Notes under the pieces: model-generated
What the model was told of the DNA's origin: nothing
What the model saw: only the letters and a program-made list of their open reading frames with translations
Database searches by the model: none
Assembly: GCA_964247055.1 (NCBI GenBank)
Contig: OZ176055.1
Span: 1,178,001-1,242,000, forward strand
Source of the DNA: Paragordius varius
Lineage: Eukaryota > Nematomorpha
DNA length: 64,000 bases
Reading direction: 5' to 3'
Part shown: positions 61,857 through 64,000 of the stretch, in pieces
How positions within the stretch are numbered: the stretch's first letter is position 1
How the letters are laid out: the number at the start of each line of letters is the position of its first letter
Position numbers and translations under genes: made by a program

Positions 61857-62415
61857 TTAACACTAGTGGGGTATCTAAATACCCCGGACAATATTTAAGT
61901 TGATATTTTTTAGTTTAAAGGAAGCAGTTAACATTTAAATTTATGCTTTATACTAATAAAAATTATATAAATAGGTCAAAATATAGAAATAAAATTTAGT
62001 TTTGAAAAAAAAGTTTATTTCAAACTACTTTGGCGCCATTATTATTTTACAATATTTTGGCAAAATAGCGTTAATTAATTTTAAGCCTAAAATTAAGTTT
62101 AATTTATTATATATTCAATCACATTTAACATTAAATACAAAAAAAAGTGGTTTTTCCATTATTTATTTACCCTATGCACACATGTTATGTTGATTAAATT
62201 TTTACCTTTGGGTTTTACCAATATTTAATATAAAGTATTTTTGAATAAATTTTTTATTATATTTCGATTCTTTGTTGTTATATTATATAAGTCCTAACGT
62301 TTCCTATAATTTCTTCATTCCATATTTTTTTGAAATATTTAAATTAAAAGCCTGGAGTATCTAACCACTTCAATTTGAATCGAAGGACGGAATGCATGTG
62401 TTATCCAAGTGTTAA
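61857..62415 (+). mobile_element. piggyBac-like MITE, copy 6 (degenerate)
   Basis: TTAACACTAGTGGGGTATCT (with the next CGATTCAAATT box lost) to ATCCAAGTGTTAA. Collinear but clearly diverged. It lies 279 bp from copy 5 in the same orientation. Confidence 0.7.
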
Positions 62416-64000
62416 ACACCTTCTTCTCATGTATTAGGTATTTAGAACATTTACAGCTTTTAACATCTAGAGTCTCCATAAAAACTTAAAACACAATTAA
62501 AACTGATTTGAAATCGATACATATCAATAATTTGTTAGTAATTGATCCCCCAAATAATAAATATCAGTTCATTTTGAATAAATTTTTTATATTCTATGCA
62601 TGAATCTTTTAGCAACTTTTGAAATGGTTTACATCCCTTATTTTCGAAATTTTTAATTTGAAACATCCTGATTTTCGCATTTATTAATAAATCTATTGTG
62701 AAATTTAATCCCGAATTATCCATTCATAATTTTATATTCCTTGTAAATTAAGTTTAGAGCGTTTTCCCACCAAAAAGCTAAAAGGGGGGCGTTTATCTTT
62801 TCTCAAGTATATAACAATAGTGATAAAATATTTATAGCTGTTGTAACATTGCGCATATTTAAATATAAAAGGCAACAGAAAAAAATTAATAAATAATTTA
62901 TGGACATAAACAGCACATTTAGGGCCGCATGTGGCCTGTGGGCAGTGGTTTGAGTACCACTGATATTGAGAGTAGCTAAATAGATATATATTTTTTGACT
63001 ATAATTGTGTTAATTAACATTGCTTTGCCTTAAAGCATACAATGAAATTTTTGGCTAAAGTATATTGGAATTTATATAGTAAAAACCATTTATAAATTAT
63101 TGTAGTGATAACTAAATATTGTCTCCCGCTCACATCTATTAGTAACACTATCTATTTAAAAATTTTGTTTTTAAACGCAATTAAAAATTTTGGGGTGTCC
63201 GTGACGAAAATGTGAAAGTCTAACTTTCAAACATTTTTTCAAAATCGCTTAACAGTGACATCAAAAATAGTATTTTTAAATTATATTGATTGCTTTTGAG
63301 ACAAATTTTGGAATCAATTTTTTGTTAAATTTCTGGTTAAACAACTTTCAATAATGTTTTTTACATATAATAGCTCTAATGCAAAAACACACCCCCTCCG
63401 TTTCTAATATAGTCAAAAAATAATGAAATTATTATAGTCTAATCATTAATTTTCCTTGGAATCTCGCGGCACGTGCGGATCACTGTGATAAACTAAAGAT
63501 CACTTTTATTATATAAAATTAAACTAGTTATAACGTACCATACATCATATAATATTTATTATTATACCGTATGAGTAATATGCATTAGTTGTTTAATGCA
63601 TAAATTTAATTTTTCCTGCTTTCTATAAATGGAAAAACTAGAAATGTTAGTTCTTTTAAACTGTATAACAAACTCAGTCATCAAATATACTGCTGTACAT
63701 AGATTTTTGATAACCTTAGACATAAACTATTAGCAGAGATACTTGGCAACTTCCCAGTAGTTTTTATTTGTTGACAAAATATTATATGTCCCCTTAACTT
63801 ATAGCTAAAATTAAGAAAACATGCAATAAATATGACATAGATTGCTATTTTGTTTATGTATAACGAATTTGTTTAAACAGAATTGAGAATCTAAATATTC
63901 AGTAACAACCTATATACAATTAATATTTAAAAGCTATATCATTTATTTTAGATGAGACCCAATATAAACCAACCAATATTTTAAAATTAGGTTGATTTCA

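Larger units (their letters stand above)
60934..64000. other. Right-hand region without genes
   Basis: Upstream of NDUFB8. Holds two adjacent piggyBac-like MITEs, hAT-end-like GC patches at about 62921-62963 (GGCCGCATGTGGCCTGTGGG, then ACCACTG) and 63455-63487 (TCGCGGCACGTGCGG, then CACTGTG), and otherwise AT-rich DNA. A 62-codon minus-strand frame at 62535-62723 has no known motif. Confidence 0.6.

Noticed and set aside
62535-62723. 62-codon minus-strand open frame
   Set aside because: Looks mildly protein-like, but there is no recognisable family, no flanking exon and no support on either side.

Overview
The window is AT-rich animal DNA (roughly three quarters A+T) with spliced genes, the standard genetic code and many small inverted-repeat transposons. 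Nine protein-coding genes can be read. Seven are recognisable single-copy metazoan genes: RRM2, PSMD3, NOP53, SPTLC1, TPRA1, a B3GAT-type glucuronyltransferase and NDUFB8. The other two are receptor-like genes. Every spliced model below keeps frame through all its exons. Seven have both ends in the window. The GPR158/179-like gene runs off the left edge, and the first exon of TPRA1 is uncertain. Introns fall into two classes: 21-38 nt (ten cases, mostly in the 5' parts of genes) and 68 nt to 4 kb. Tiny introns and AT-rich compact genes point to a reduced invertebrate such as a dicyemid or orthonectid, but this is an inference and not proven from the window.

Layout. 1-11568 (+): 3' part of a gene encoding two tandem GPR158/179-like ectodomains (Cache plus six-cysteine EGF-like), ending in one membrane helix with no seven-helix domain. 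13517-15190 (+): intronless rhodopsin-class GPCR. 19595-22514 (+): RRM2. 26021-33169 (-): PSMD3, head-to-head (128 bp) with a very short NOP53 at 33298-33756 (+). 38160-46758 (+): SPTLC1, convergent with TPRA1 at 47641-55294 (-). 56424-58203 (+): B3GAT-like gene, convergent with NDUFB8 at 58741-60933 (-). No common pathway links neighbours: this is an ordinary mix of housekeeping genes (dNTP synthesis, proteasome, ribosome assembly, sphingolipid synthesis, glycosylation, complex I) and two receptors.

The rest is mobile-element debris that mostly sits in the long introns: a piggyBac-like MITE flanked by TTAA (six copies), a mariner-like MITE (about ten copies), a 195-bp near-palindromic MITE (five copies), an inverted-repeat element whose arms are arrays of a short CAATTCAAATTCACCC-type unit (about eight copies), a 2-kb foldback element with a piggyBac-like MITE nested in it, hAT-like pieces, and RTE-type LINEs. 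One LINE insertion shows the rearranged, head-to-head structure expected from twin priming, with an 11-bp target duplication. No tRNA, rRNA, CRISPR array, viral fossil or toxin gene was seen.
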